A stretch of DNA of 64,000 bases from Echinarachnius parma. Lineage: Eukaryota > Echinodermata > Echinoidea > Clypeasteroida > Echinarachniidae. This document shows, piece after piece, positions 53,765-64,000 of this stretch (position 1 is its first letter; the number at the start of each line of letters is the position of its first letter). Both the position numbers and the translations under genes were made by a program. Location: the NCBI GenBank assembly GCA_037951105.1, contig JBAMJV010005542.1, positions 49,905 through 113,904 of the forward strand, in the 5' to 3' direction. The notes under the pieces were generated by a model. The model was not told the origin of the DNA. It searched no databases and saw only the letters and a list, made by a program, of their open reading frames with translations.

Positions 53765-54445
53765 GCAGTTTACAATTAGCTTCTCTCTCTTTCTTTTCTC
53801 TCTACGTCCTCCATGTACTCCTCATCCACCCCCTCCACCACCCCCTCCTCCCAGTTATCCTGTGAATGATGGTTTCATGTCTACAGTTGTTCCTCCTTCT
53901 TTTCCTTATCTACTTCTTCACCTCCGGTTCCTACATTGTATGTTCTGTTTTGTGCTGTCCTTTCTATTATCTTCCACCTCTTCATCCACCTTATTAGCAT
54001 AATCCTTTCCTTCTTTTCATCCTACTTTTTCCCCTCTTCTTCTCTCTCTCTTCCCTTTCCTCTTCAACGGCTGCAACGTCTACCCCTCATCCATTCTACC
54101 CCCTCCACCTCTCCCTCTTTCTCCTCCTCATCTCTCTTCCTCTTCCCTCTTGCTCCTCATCCCTCTTCCTCCTCCCTCTTTATCCCTGCTCCCCTCTTCA
54201 ACCTCCTCCTCATCCTCGTCCTCCCCTACCTCCTCCTCCTCCATTCCACCTCTTCCTATCCCTGTCCCCCCTCCTCCACTTCATCTTCTTCTTCCTCATC
54301 CCTATTTCTCTTTCCTCATTATCTCCCTCTTCTTATCCACCACCTCTTCCACCTCCTCCTCCTACTCCTTCCTTCTCCCCCTCCTTGACCTCCTCGACCT
54401 CCATCACTTCTTCCCCCTCTACCTCATTCTTCCCTTTATCCTGTA
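53765..54445 (+). repeat. Polypyrimidine block
   Basis: CTC/TCC/TTC-rich for about 680 bp. Produces Ser/Pro/Leu-rich frames with no domain. Confidence 0.93.
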
Positions 54446-54478
54446 AAATAGGACAGATTTGTCTTCTGTTTCCATTAA

Positions 54479-55031
54479 AGGGATAGTTGAGTTCTGGTAA
54501 GGAGAGTACAGTTTTGGTGAAACTGAATTTTAGTAACCAAAACCTGCATCATTACATTACAAACTAATAGTTATAACTAGAAAGGAACACAAAATTACAA
54601 ATGACGTAGTAAAGATCATGTTATCATTAAAAAAGCCGTTAAAATGTAAGAGGGCGCTCTCTTAACACTCATCGGTTTCAACCATTTTGAATAAAATATT
54701 GTGCATGTGATGTTTTGTTGAAATAGTGATTAAATAGAGAAATAACCAACAACTATTTAAATACTTATTTTGTAACTTTTTAAAAAGAGGAAGCATTTTT
54801 TAAAATTTGTAACGGCTGGTTCAAAATTCTCTAATAAACCTGGGGCCCCAGCTTTATTACAAATTGTTATATTTATGGATATTTTAGCCGTCTCTGAACC
54901 GATTTTGATCAAACAAAGATGATTTTATTATTTAAATATTATGCTCTTTCAAATTTTAAACTCAGTTTTTCATTACCTCACAAAAAAAATAAGAAGTCTC
55001 GCGCCCTCTCTACCAAAACTCAACTATCCCT
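54479..55031 (+). mobile_element. TTAA MITE (AGGGATAGTTGAG family)
   Basis: TTAA at 54475-54478 and 55032-55035. Left end AGGGATAGTTGAGTTCTGGT has a small duplication; right end CTACCAAAACTCAACTATCCCT. Confidence 0.92.
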
Positions 55032-55209
55032 TTAACTGATATTTAAAATAGATAACATTGTACTTTACCCTCAATTCTCAAGTACATGTTTACAAAAACA
55101 ACCCTGTACATGGAAGTCATTGGCAAGCTCCCAAAATGAACAACATTTGTAAAGGTACCGTTAAGTACCTATTGGTATTTCCCAAAGTGCCCCCCCCCCC
55201 CCCCCCGAT

Positions 55210-55722
55210 ATTTTTTTGTGAGATAATAAAAAACTGACTGTCAAAATTGAAAGATCATACAATTTTAATGACAGAATAAACTTTATTTGATCAAAATCGG
55301 TTCAGAAACGGCTGAAATATCCATAAGTGTATATTTATTCAAAAGGTTCTTCAGGGGGGGGGGGGGGGGGGGGGGGATATTTAGACTTTTTAGAAAAAAA
55401 ATTTAAAATGCTTAAAGACTACTTGGAAAAAAATCTGAAAAGGTTATTAAAAAGTCGTTGATGATATCTCTATTGAATCATTATTTTAACAAAACATTAA
55501 ATGCACAATTTTGTATGAAAAATGGCAAAAACCAGTGATTTTTTTTTAATAGCGCCCTCTTGAGTTGTAATGGCTCTTTTTGAATGATAACAGGGGTTTT
55601 ACTTAGTCGTTTGTAATTGTGTATACTTTTCGAGTATGGTGAAATTATAACTATTACTTTGTACCGTAATGGTGCAGGTTTTGGTTACTAAAGTTAAGTT
55701 TGACCAATACTCAACTATCCCT
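55210..55722 (-). mobile_element. Same MITE family in opposite orientation
   Basis: Ends at TTAA 55723-55726 with ACTCAACTATCCCT. Reads backwards through the same landmarks (CAAAATCGGTTCAGAAACGG, AGCGCCCTCTTGAG). The other end is eroded by a C-run near 55192. Confidence 0.87.
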
Positions 55723-56138
55723 TTAATGTTAAGTTTGATTATAAACACACAATTATTCTTTGTTCTGTCTACATTTATAAAAACTTTTTTCATGAACACG
55801 AACTATTTGACAACGCTTCCTGCTGGTGTGTATACAGGAGCTATGCACATCCTAGCATTAATTTTCCGCTGGCACATGAACACATTAACATACAATGCGC
55901 TATGTTCTTAAAGTTGTCCTTACTTGAATTCAGCATCTACCTCATTACTAATTTATGCTTCATGTGGAATTTAGTGGTTGATTTATGAGCAAAAAACAAG
56001 AAGAAAATCAGGTGCATTTATACTAAACGTGTGTAATACATGACAAACACTTTAAAACATTCTTATTAAAACTACATGGAAATTAGCTGCTGTTACGGTG
56101 GACAAATATTCACCTTTTTTTCTGCCTTTCTAAAAAAA

Positions 56139-56424
56139 TAATACAGTTAATTCAAACATAAAGTATGATGACATAAACGGTACCCCGGGGTACCAGACGA
56201 AAATCCACCATTTTGTTTAATTATTTATTTTATTTTTAAGGCTGTACTGTGGGTATAGCGTGCATACAATCGCGCGCTGCACTACATGCACAACGCAATA
56301 GCTGCGGTACGGTTGGACGCAAGGTGGCGCAGGATACCGGGGTACAACGGTACCCCGGGGTACTGCGTGTGTCATCATATAAAGAAACTGACCAGTTTCT
56401 TTATATGTTTGAATTAATTATTAT
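56139..56424. mobile_element. Inverted-repeat element with GGTACCCCGGGGTAC blocks
   Basis: Outer arms AGTTAATTCAAACATA and TATGTTTGAATTAATT, then TATGATGACA / TGTCATCATA, then ACGGTACCCCGGGGTAC on both sides (this block is itself a palindrome). CpG-rich interior. Confidence 0.85.
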
Positions 56425-56458
56425 AAAAAGCTGTATCGCTTCGGTGATCCCTCGCATA

Positions 56459-56665
56459 TATCCCCAAGTTGATTTGTATCCTTCGGGTTTATGTCAGGTT
56501 CATAATAGCTTCTGACCATTCAGGCAATGAGAATTAAGGGGTTTCAGGGACGAGCACCGTCTAGGGTTTTCTATAGCTCAGTCGGAAGAGCACCAGTCTA
56601 GCAATCTGGAGGTCTCGGGTTCGAATCCTGTTGGAATCCCATTTTCTTTGCCTTCTTTTAATCAA
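56459..56665 (+). mobile_element. tRNA-Ala-like SINE with upstream leader
   Basis: Leader CCCAAGTTGATTTGTATCC to GGGGTTTCAGGGACGAGCACC; tRNA-like head 56566-56641 with TATAGCTCAGTCGG, CTAGCAA loop (anticodon AGC) and GGGTTCGAATCC; then TTTTCTTTGCC. The anticodon and T arms pair; the acceptor arm is imperfect. Confidence 0.78.
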
Positions 56666-56885
56666 AATAATACAGTGAATGATTTGAATGTATATCATAC
56701 ATAATGTATATTACAGTATAAACTGTTTGCACTAACTCTATTCACTTCGTATATGTAAGCTTCAAAGTGCATTTGAAGTGGTTATATACATGTAACTCCA
56801 ACTCATCACAAGTAAAGAGATTCACTAATAAATGTAAATTAATGAGACATATACAGTACGTGTACTCTATACAGATCAATCCACA

Positions 56886-56898
56886 GACAGAACCCCCC

Positions 56899-56915
<17 letters not shown>
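56886..56915 (+). repeat. Poly(C) tract followed by CA run
   Basis: About 28 C then CACACACACACAC. Confidence 0.95.
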
Positions 56916-56930
<15 letters not shown>

Positions 56931-57068
56931 TTAAAAACAAAAAAATTATGATTTTTAAAATGATTTTTAAATGACTTGAAGAGACATTGCATTATTGAAT
57001 ATGTAGCTTATTCAGGACATCTAGTATCCCTAAATAATCAAGTTGGGATCAGCAGAGGATTGATTTAA

Positions 57069-57631
57069 AGGGGTATTCCGGGCCTGACAAAACCATTCGT
57101 TATTTGAATAAGCAGAATAAGAGGCATAATTGGTGAAAATTTGATCAAAATCGGACAAGAAACCCGGGAGTTATACCTATTTGAACATCATGTAGTAATG
57201 AGCGATCGTTTCAAAATTGCCGCCATATGCAACATCATTGACTAGCAACTCGCCATGGCTTTAGTACATGAAAATGCACTTATTTCTCATTTTCGTTGCA
57301 AAAAATTAATTTTTCTCTGCTTGTTTTCACGAATTCATAGAAGAATATCGATGGGCCAACCTCTTCGGAATTTGTAAGCTCATAAATTTGCTTTGTTATG
57401 AAGAGAAAATTTAAATTTTGTAAAATTTCCATGTAGAAGTCAAAATGGCTGCAGCTCGCAAGTGACGTCACGATCGATAGCAATTGCGAACGATACTAAA
57501 AATCGGAGCAAAGTTCATCCTGTCATAACTTTTTTATTGCTCTTACCGTTTTGGCTCAGATTTTCGATCAAGATTCTTCATATTCACTTTATTTTATAGC
57601 AAACATCACATTTCTGGGGTGGAATTCCCCT
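57069..57631 (+). mobile_element. TTAA MITE, AGGGGTATTCCGG family
   Basis: TTAA at 57065-57068 and 57632-57635; ends AGGGGTATTCCGG and TGGAATTCCCCT. 563 bp, no coding. Confidence 0.88.
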
Positions 57632-57805
57632 TTAAATATCAAGATTCAACCATCTTCAGTGGCTGGGTTGAAAGGGAATATAGGAATCCCTAACAAAGTG
57701 GTGACTCACTCAGGACAGTTTAACATAAATTAATGAGACATATTATTTACTCTAGACCAAGAGAAAACACCAACAGAAAATCCACCTTGATAATATCCTT
57801 AGTCT

Positions 57806-57890
57806 TTAACCCCTTGACTACGGGAGCCAGGTGGGTTGTGTACAAAGTCTATGGAGATTTCAGAAACTCGGAGGGAACGGGTTTTTTAGA
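57806..57890 (+). mobile_element. TTAA micro-element, family 1
   Basis: TTTAACCCCTTGACTACGGG to GGAACGGGTTTT. Confidence 0.65.
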
Positions 57891-58109
57891 GTCATTGAAC
57901 TATTGAATATTTTAATATTAAAACTTATTCAGGTCTGGTCCACAAAATACTAAAGTCTAGGATTCATAGAGAATGTTAATTACAAGTGGGTTTAAATTAA
58001 TAATTGGAAAATATATCTCCAACAGTGTAGTGATTCACCCTAGACGTATATTAATGAGGCATATTATTTACTCTCGACCCAGAACAATAAACCCACAGAA
58101 AAACCCCTC

Positions 58110-58250
58110 TTAACCCATTCAGGACGGACTGATTTTACTACAACGTATATTCTCCATCTAGACCTAAGTTGACATTCTCTATGAAGATATTAGATTATAT
58201 TCAGAGCTGGTCCCCAGAATACACAGGCTTGGACCAACAAAAAAAGTTGA
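58110..58250 (+). mobile_element. TTAA micro-element, family 2, diverged
   Basis: TTAACCCATTCAGGACGGAC to AGAGCTGGTCCCCAG; the end is lost. The region 57700-58400 also has three loose repeats of AATGAGACATATTATTTACT. Confidence 0.55.
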
Positions 58251-58536
58251 TTTCATCCATATTAAACCATGTTAAATTGGTTTGAAGGAAATATCCCAAA
58301 CAATTATGCAGTGATTCACCCTAGATAAATGTAAATTAACGAGACATATTATTTACTCTCAACCTAGGGCAATAAACAAACAGAAAGCAAACAGTTACTC
58401 ATGCGTGAATTCCATTTCCTTTGACTGTCTCGTTACCCTGTATTGTATTGGAGACTGTTAAATCCATGCAATAAACCAGGGTGTGTTGCATAAAACTTTG
58501 ATTTGCAATCACTCCAATCTGGCGCAGTCTTGCAAT

Positions 58537-58627
58537 TAACCCATTCAACACTGACTGATTTTGGTATAACATGCATTCTCCATAGACCACAACCTAAGTA
58601 TTTTGGGGACCAGTCATGAATGGGTTT
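58537..58627 (+). mobile_element. TTAA micro-element, family 2, interrupted
   Basis: TTAACCCATTCAACACTGAC to CAGTCATGAATGGGTT; the terminal TTAA is split by the element at 58628. Confidence 0.8.
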
Positions 58628-58763
58628 CAGGGCTCCACACTTACCTTTTTTTGTCAGTGGCTCGGTCGGGCCAGTGAAATATAACTTTAAACCATTTTTT
58701 GCTGGCCCGAAGTGCAATTTCACTGGCCCCGGGCCAGCGGGCTAGTGCGAGTGTTGAGCCCTG
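58628..58763. mobile_element. hAT-like MITE, CAGGGCTC ends
   Basis: CAGGGCTCCACAC and GTGTTGAGCCCTG; TTTTTGCTGGCCCGAAGTGC inside. Inserted at the end of a family-2 micro-element. Confidence 0.82.
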
Positions 58764-59596
58764 GGTTAAATCCACCTTTGCTATTGGATGCAACTGTCAA
58801 TTGCATTTAAGTTGTATTTGATTTCAAATCCAACTTATACATGTACTCTAGCTTATGGATCAAAATCAACTTGCGCTTGAAATCGAATGCAACATTTATG
58901 CAATGGATTTGCATTAAAATGCAAATTTGCGATTTATTTAGCTGTGTTTAATGGCAGCTCTTTATGCAATATCCCAAGGGCCCATATTTTTGAGAGCCAG
59001 CTTTAATAGTTTGATGCTAAATGTATTTTGAAATAGTAATTACATTTTGATGAGGTCCAGTAGTACAGTGTGGTAAAAATAAACATTTACACATAAAATG
59101 ATTCTTAACATATATTATATTCTATGAGATATTCTGTGATAATCTGAACTAGTTAAGAACTAGAGTTTCCTTGCCCAGATTTGTGAAAGTAATATTTATC
59201 ATAACTTGTTACTTTCACTGCTGTTATCCTAGACATGTATAAATGTCAATGGATCTCAAATGGGGTAAAAGAAAACATTTATTTACACTGTCAAGAAAAT
59301 TTGTTGTGTGTTTCTGAATGAATTTAAAAAAATGACTTAGGAAATTATTTTGTGGCACTTTTATTAGCCAAATCTAACTTGAAAGGGTATCTACAGTAGT
59401 TACTTTGTGGACATGTTAAAAAAAAATGAAGGAGGGTTGATACAATGTGTATTTCTGTGATCTGATATGAGTGAAAATTCCCATGTGGTAAATGGATGTT
59501 GTATGAACTACCGAGTAATGAGCAAAAATGCCAGGTGATATTCAATCTCTCATTGCACTGAATTGTTTAAACAGTTATACTTATCCAGTAGATAGT
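58764..59596. other. No recognisable feature
   Basis: AT-rich. TTGCATT/AATGCAA-type short repeats at 58780-58930 only. Confidence 0.4.
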
Positions 59597-61280
59597 TATA
59601 AATCTGAACACTTCAATCATACATATCTTTATAACGGAAGGGAAATTTGAAAAACCAAAAACTGTTCCAAGTTTCTATTGGTAATTTAAATACATTATAT
59701 TTGACTAGCTGTACCCGCGGAAATCCGCGGGTTTTTGTGAGAGAAAGGCGATGATGACATAACGATACTTTAAATCTTTACTATTCCCAGAGTCATAATT
59801 TGAATAGTATAAGACAAAATAAACACGGGCGACTCAATCCCGCCCCACAACCCGTCGTTGGACGGGGCCCCGACGCATTAGGGTCCCGTCCAACGATATC
59901 GGGCCAATGTATAACAAAATCATAATGGTTTAGTGCCCATGGAAAGTTATTCAATTATCCCCCATATTTTATAGAGTCCATAATTTGTTCCGCTTGTATT
60001 AAATTAGATACAGTACACTATGTTCGTGTACTTGCTAATATACAGTAGCTTCGCCGTTGAACCCCCCCCCCCCCCCCCCCCCCCCCCCGCGACTCCAATT
60101 GCCTGCATGACACATAACCCGTCGTGTCCCATGAACGTTTCATATCCAATCTAAGTTCTCCGGCGTATACATTTTGTCATATTCTTGTGAAACCCGATGA
60201 TATATTCCTTTGAAGGGAATAGTAGCCGTCTATGCATCCCATAAACTTTTCATATCCAATCTAAGTTCTCCGGCGTATACATTTTGTCATATTCTTGTGA
60301 AACCCGATGATATATTCCGTTGAAGCAAGGATATGGGAGTTCCATGGTTGAAGGGAATAGTAGCTGTCGAAACATGCATTGCATAATAAATGAGCAGATA
60401 CCCCCCCCCCCCCCCACCCCCAGGCGTCTTCTCTTCGCGGATGGCATAATACAATCATCTTACCGCAAGTTGTCGAGATTATATAAAACTCCCCTGCTCC
60501 ACCATTGTCCATCCCGCTTTATTCACTTCAATGCACTTTGCACGCCCACTCAGCTGTGTACAAAGCATGTGAGCTCGCGGACTTAATACATCTTACCATA
60601 AGCTGGCGCTATTATAGTATCGTGTACGGTAGGGCGAATATATAGTGACCAGAGACGATGGTCAGCAGGTCAGTGAGCTATGCAAATAAACTACGGTTCG
60701 GTGGGGTAATTAGATGACTGCGCGACGTGTATACACGGCTGTACAGCCATTGCGCGTTGTATAACCGCAGCTAAATTGAAGTTGTCGCATTTTGTCGTCG
60801 ATGCACTTACAAACACGATGCCAATCGGCAATAGCGATCATTACCATACCATCCGCGTAATATAAATATTGATATTTATCAAAACCTGGGTAGTTTCGCA
60901 ACGTGTTATATCTAAAATGGTTTCTCGATATATTATTTGTTTTATCTACTCCAATTTATATTCTTACAAATACTTTTACGGCGATAAATCGTTAGTCAAT
61001 GTTCGGCGTCTTAAACGGGCAATTGACATTGCTGACTTTCCCTTTTCTTCGATCTGGACGACGACCACGGGGCGGGAGCGACTCGGGAATGCCTTATTGT
61101 CCTCCGCAAAACGTATATCCTTCGATCGCGACGGTCGGGAAGTCGCCGAATCCTCGGGGTGAGGATATCTCGAGTGGGAACCATTTCGGGGTTTGAAGCT
61201 TACCGTATTAATATAATAGATAGCCACTAGAGTTCAAATTAAGTTTTGAGGGTTTTGACAATTTTACTAAATCCCTTTAA
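59597..61280 (-). mobile_element. AGGGATCTAGTAAC MITE split by a 1.5-kb insertion
   Basis: 59597-59703 and 61222-61280 match, in reverse, adjoining parts of the MITE at 39155-39517 (TTCTATTGGTAATTTAAATAC; then AAGTTTTGAGG, ending AATCCCTTTAA). The DNA between is the insertion described at 59704. Confidence 0.75.
59704..61221. mobile_element. Unclassified CpG-rich insertion, ~1.5 kb
   Basis: Begins CTAGCTGTACCCGCGGAAAT and ends near TATTAATATAATAGATA. CpG density is far above the surroundings. It holds a ~110-bp tandem duplication (60124-60232 and 60233-60340, sharing TTTCATATCCAATCTAAGTT), two C-runs, and open frames of up to 97 codons (60869-61162) with no recognised family. A non-autonomous retroelement is possible. 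Confidence 0.6.
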
Positions 61281-61462
61281 CAAATCAAAAACCGTTTGAT
61301 TGATGGACAATTCTGCTTGATATAACTTATCCACATTTGTCTTCATTAGTGGGTACCATTGTAGAAATTAAAGATCATAAGTATGTCTAAACAAAACCCG
61401 AAACCAAATTACAATCTATTATTGGGTAATGTACGTATATGATTGAGTAATTAAACCAATTG

Positions 61463-61534
61463 AATAATATTTGATGTTGATACAATATGCATTCTCCATT
61501 GACCCCTACCCGAGTATTTTCGAATGAGTTTAAC
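61463..61534 (+). mobile_element. TTAA micro-element, family 2, worn
   Basis: TGTTGATACAATATGCATTC to TTTTCGAATGAGTTTAA. Confidence 0.55.
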
Positions 61535-61557
61535 CCTAGGAAGACGGTTTGAATTAA

Positions 61558-62315
61558 TGCTACTCTCACACTTTGGCGAGTTGTAATTACGATAGGGCGA
61601 GTTGAAGCAAGTGTCAACTCGCATGCAACTCTTGGACACCTGGGAAAGTTGATGAGTGCTTTACAAGCCCGAAGTCGAGTTTATCGTGATAATAGTATGA
61701 GTTGAACCAAGCACAATTCGAGTAGAGAAGATCTTCGTACAAGTTAACCTAGTGCGGCACGAGTTGTGATGATCTAATGTACATGTATGTACCCAAGCTT
61801 TGCTTTGTCAAGTTTGTGCAGGTGTTGTGGCACAATCGGATAAGCACTTGACTCCAAATCACGGGATCCGACTTTGAAACCGATCGATGCATCGGCATTG
61901 CTGATTTTTACCCAGGAGTGATAAATGGGAACTTGATCGGAAGTTAACTAGCCTGTAAAACTCTGAACAACTCAACCTTACTCGTACAGCGCTCTTCTTA
62001 TTATTAATACGAGTTAAGACGACTTATGACGAGTTCGAGCATAATATGAGTTAATACGAGTTTCAGCAAGTTAAGTACGAGTTGCACCAATTCAAGCTGG
62101 TCGAAATTTCAAACATGTTTGCAATTTGTCTGACCACTTCCCCGAATTTACGCCGATTTTTGGAGAGTTTGTCGAGTTATGCCGAGTTGACCCAAGCTGT
62201 CCCAATTTGTCATGAGTCTTACTGCGAGTTCTGCACAAATTATCACGAGTTACATGTATATTACATGTAGTTGGAAATGTTCAGACATGAGCACTCGGCT
62301 TAGTGTGAGAGATGC
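61558..62315 (+). mobile_element. TTAA element with many CGAGTT motifs
   Basis: TTAA at 61554-61557 and 62316-62319. Ends TGCTACTCTCACACTTTGG and AGTGTGAGAGATGC are inverted repeats. Inside, CGAGTT/TGAGTT/AACTCG recurs some twenty times at irregular spacing. A tRNA-like stretch (GTGGCACAATCGGATAAGC, 61818) may be a SINE insertion. Confidence 0.75.
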
Positions 62316-62373
62316 TTAAGCGTAATGTACAATCTTCATCATAGACACAAGGCCAAATATTTGTATTGCCTAT

Positions 62374-62453
62374 TTAACCTGTTCCCTACTAAATGTTGCA
62401 ATCCCCACAGAGTTAATACAGGGCCCACAAGATTCTTGTATGGAATGGGTTAA
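62374..62453 (-). mobile_element. TTAA micro-element, family 1
   Basis: TTAACCTGTTCCCTACTAAA to TATGGAATGGGTTAA, 80 bp. Confidence 0.82.
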
Positions 62454-62514
62454 TAGCAAAAAAGGGCTTCAAAGAGGGCGCAATAACCAGAGTGAGTGAG
62501 AAATTATAAATACA

Positions 62515-62612
62515 TACCGTATTTGTCGGTGTATTAACCGCTCCGGTGTATTAACCGCACCCCCTAAAAAGAAAAAAAAAAGTGCGGTTAATACGGTCGT
62601 GTATTAACCGCA

Positions 62613-62647
<35 letters not shown>

Positions 62648-62676
62648 GTGCGGTTAATACACCAGCAAATACGGTA
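62515..62676. mobile_element. Palindromic element with TACCGTATTTG ends
   Basis: TACCGTATTTGTCGGTGTAT and its complement at the far end. GTGTATTAACCGCAC occurs repeatedly in both directions around A- and T-runs. Confidence 0.9.
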
Positions 62677-63192
62677 GTTAAAAATATTCTTGAGTAATGG
62701 TTCTTTCAGAAAAATTGTAGGTGAGGCTCTTGCTTGGTTTAGAATTCATGTGAAAGTACACAATTGCGCTTGACAACGGAATGGCATGTAAACGCTACCA
62801 GGCTTGAAGCGGCATCTGCGTATTGAATGCACAGTCCAAAAAATGGCTTTAATTGTTTATTCTAGAAAAATTCTTTTATTGAATAACCTTTTGAATTTAC
62901 ATTTCAACCATACTTTCATGTTCTAGGCTGTACAGCATATTAAGTCCACTGATCTCAAAATCTAATTAAATCCAACTCTTGTAAGCAGAAGTGTATTTGT
63001 ATTGCAACTCCAACTGCAAGTTACATTAAAGCTATATGGCGCCCTCTATGCTTCAATGTTAGAAAACTGCCTATTTTACTTTTGGGTCTGTTTGAAGTGG
63101 GGAAATGTGAAATAGCACCATCTAGCCATAATCAAGCCTAAATTTACATTTCAAGTTTTCCTACAGGAAAAAATATAAATCATGTTCAATAG
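62677..63192. other. No recognisable feature
   Basis: Ordinary AT-rich DNA, no exon or repeat identified. Confidence 0.4.
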
Positions 63193-63196
63193 TTAA

Positions 63197-63733
63197 AGGG
63201 GTAGTACAGTTTTGGTAAGGCTGAACTTTAGTAACCAAACCTGGACAGTAACATTATAAACTAATAGTTATTACTCCACCATGCTCGAAAGGTATACAAA
63301 AATTACAAACGACTAAGTAAAAAGCCTGTTATCATTAAAAAAGAGCCATTAAAACACAAGAGGGCGCTTTCTAAAAAGGCATTGGTTTCAACCATTTTTC
63401 ATACAAAATAATGCATGTGATGTTGTATTGAAATAATGATTAAGTAGATAGATCATCAACAACTATTTAAAAAAACGCTTTTGAAAATTTTTGAAAAAGT
63501 GTAAGCATTTTTTCAATTTTTTGAAAAAATCATCTAATTATTTGGGCCCCAAATAATTATAAGATCAAATATATTTATTGATATTTCAGCCGTTTATGGA
63601 CCGATTTTGACCAAATAAACTTTATTCTGCCATTAAAATTGCATGTTCTCTCAAATTCGACACTCAGTTTTTCATTATCTCACAAAAAAATTGTGATTTG
63701 CAGCGCCCTCTCTACCAAAACTAAACTACTCCT
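63197..63733 (+). mobile_element. TTAA MITE (AGGGGTAGT family)
   Basis: TTAA at 63193-63196 and 63734-63737; 537 bp. Nearly the same sequence as 4294-4829 (for example AATTATAAGATC, TTTATTGATATTTCAGCCGT), which implies recent spread. Confidence 0.92.
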
Positions 63734-63893
63734 TTAAATCACAAACAAGGCATTTTACAAGTGTATACGAAACAAAAACAGTGGCACCTCATTATAATGA
63801 GCACCTTTGGACTATGACAAATTACCATGTAAATATATTGGTAAAAGAACAACATAATACAAAAAGCATGCACCAGCAAAATTGCCTTGTTTT

Positions 63894-64000
63894 AACCCAT
63901 TCGGGACTGGTCCCAAAAATACTTGGGTCCATGGAAAATACATGTCAGCCCTGGGTCCCGTTGCAGAAAGAGAAATCAATAGTAACTTACAATCAATTGT
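63894..64000 (+). mobile_element. Family-2 micro-element running into a CCCGTTGCAG MITE, cut by window end
   Basis: TTAACCCATTCGGGACTGG to ACATGTCAGCCCT, then GGGTCCCGTTGCAGAAAGAG to the last base. Confidence 0.7.

Noticed and set aside
53936-54446. 150- and 98-codon Ser/Leu/Pro frames
   Set aside because: Polypyrimidine block; no signal peptide logic or domain.
23521-56641. tRNA-like sequences at 23521, 35038, 35621, 43665, 56566 and 61818 as real tRNA genes
   Set aside because: Acceptor stems do not pair well, copies share flanking sequence, and no pol III T-run directly follows; they fit SINE heads.

Overview
This is a eukaryotic, intron-rich, AT-rich and repeat-dense window. It most likely comes from a marine deuterostome, and a sea urchin-type echinoderm is my best guess. 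That guess rests on a PDE9 gene of invertebrate type, a CR1/Rex-like LINE, a Crypton relic, many small TTAA-flanked DNA elements, tRNA-headed SINEs and long poly(C)/poly(G) tracts. No prokaryotic feature, CRISPR array or rRNA gene is visible.

One cellular gene can be read with confidence: a plus-strand cGMP phosphodiesterase 9 homologue (PDE9A). Twelve coding exons lie between 16989 and 38393 and join in frame without a break to give 578 residues ending in a natural stop. The first coding exon was not found and may lie further upstream. All key catalytic-site positions keep one constant offset of 35 from human PDE9A2 numbering, so the catalytic domain has no net insertion or deletion between them.

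The most unusual thing here is inside that gene. Three of its exons are flanked by tandem arrays of their own edges, forming four arrays. An acceptor plus the first part of an exon is repeated at 22604-23308 (four partial copies), at 30853-31348 (seven copies, about 72 bp period) and at 37310-37665. The last part of an exon with its donor is repeated at 31550-31880. The copies keep splice signals but carry early stops or lose their ends, so they look like decoy splice sites or poison exons.

Layout: 1-16988 holds repeats, small transposons and a CpG-rich block next to exon 1 as annotated. 16989-38393 is PDE9A, with introns holding a polypurine block, a long ATCC microsatellite, SINEs, MITEs and, antisense at 32155-34495, a 5'-truncated LINE with an intact 717-codon ORF. 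38394-46500 is 3' flank with MITEs, including an hAT-like element at 44306-44606. 46795-47388 on the minus strand is a frameshifted Crypton tyrosine recombinase. 48000-48900 is CCA-rich simple repeat. 49061-49481 may be the promoter and first exon of another gene. 52381-62676 is a mosaic of palindromic elements, an inverted pair of MITEs, and a 1.5-kb CpG-rich insertion that splits an older MITE. 62677-64000 ends with further TTAA elements.
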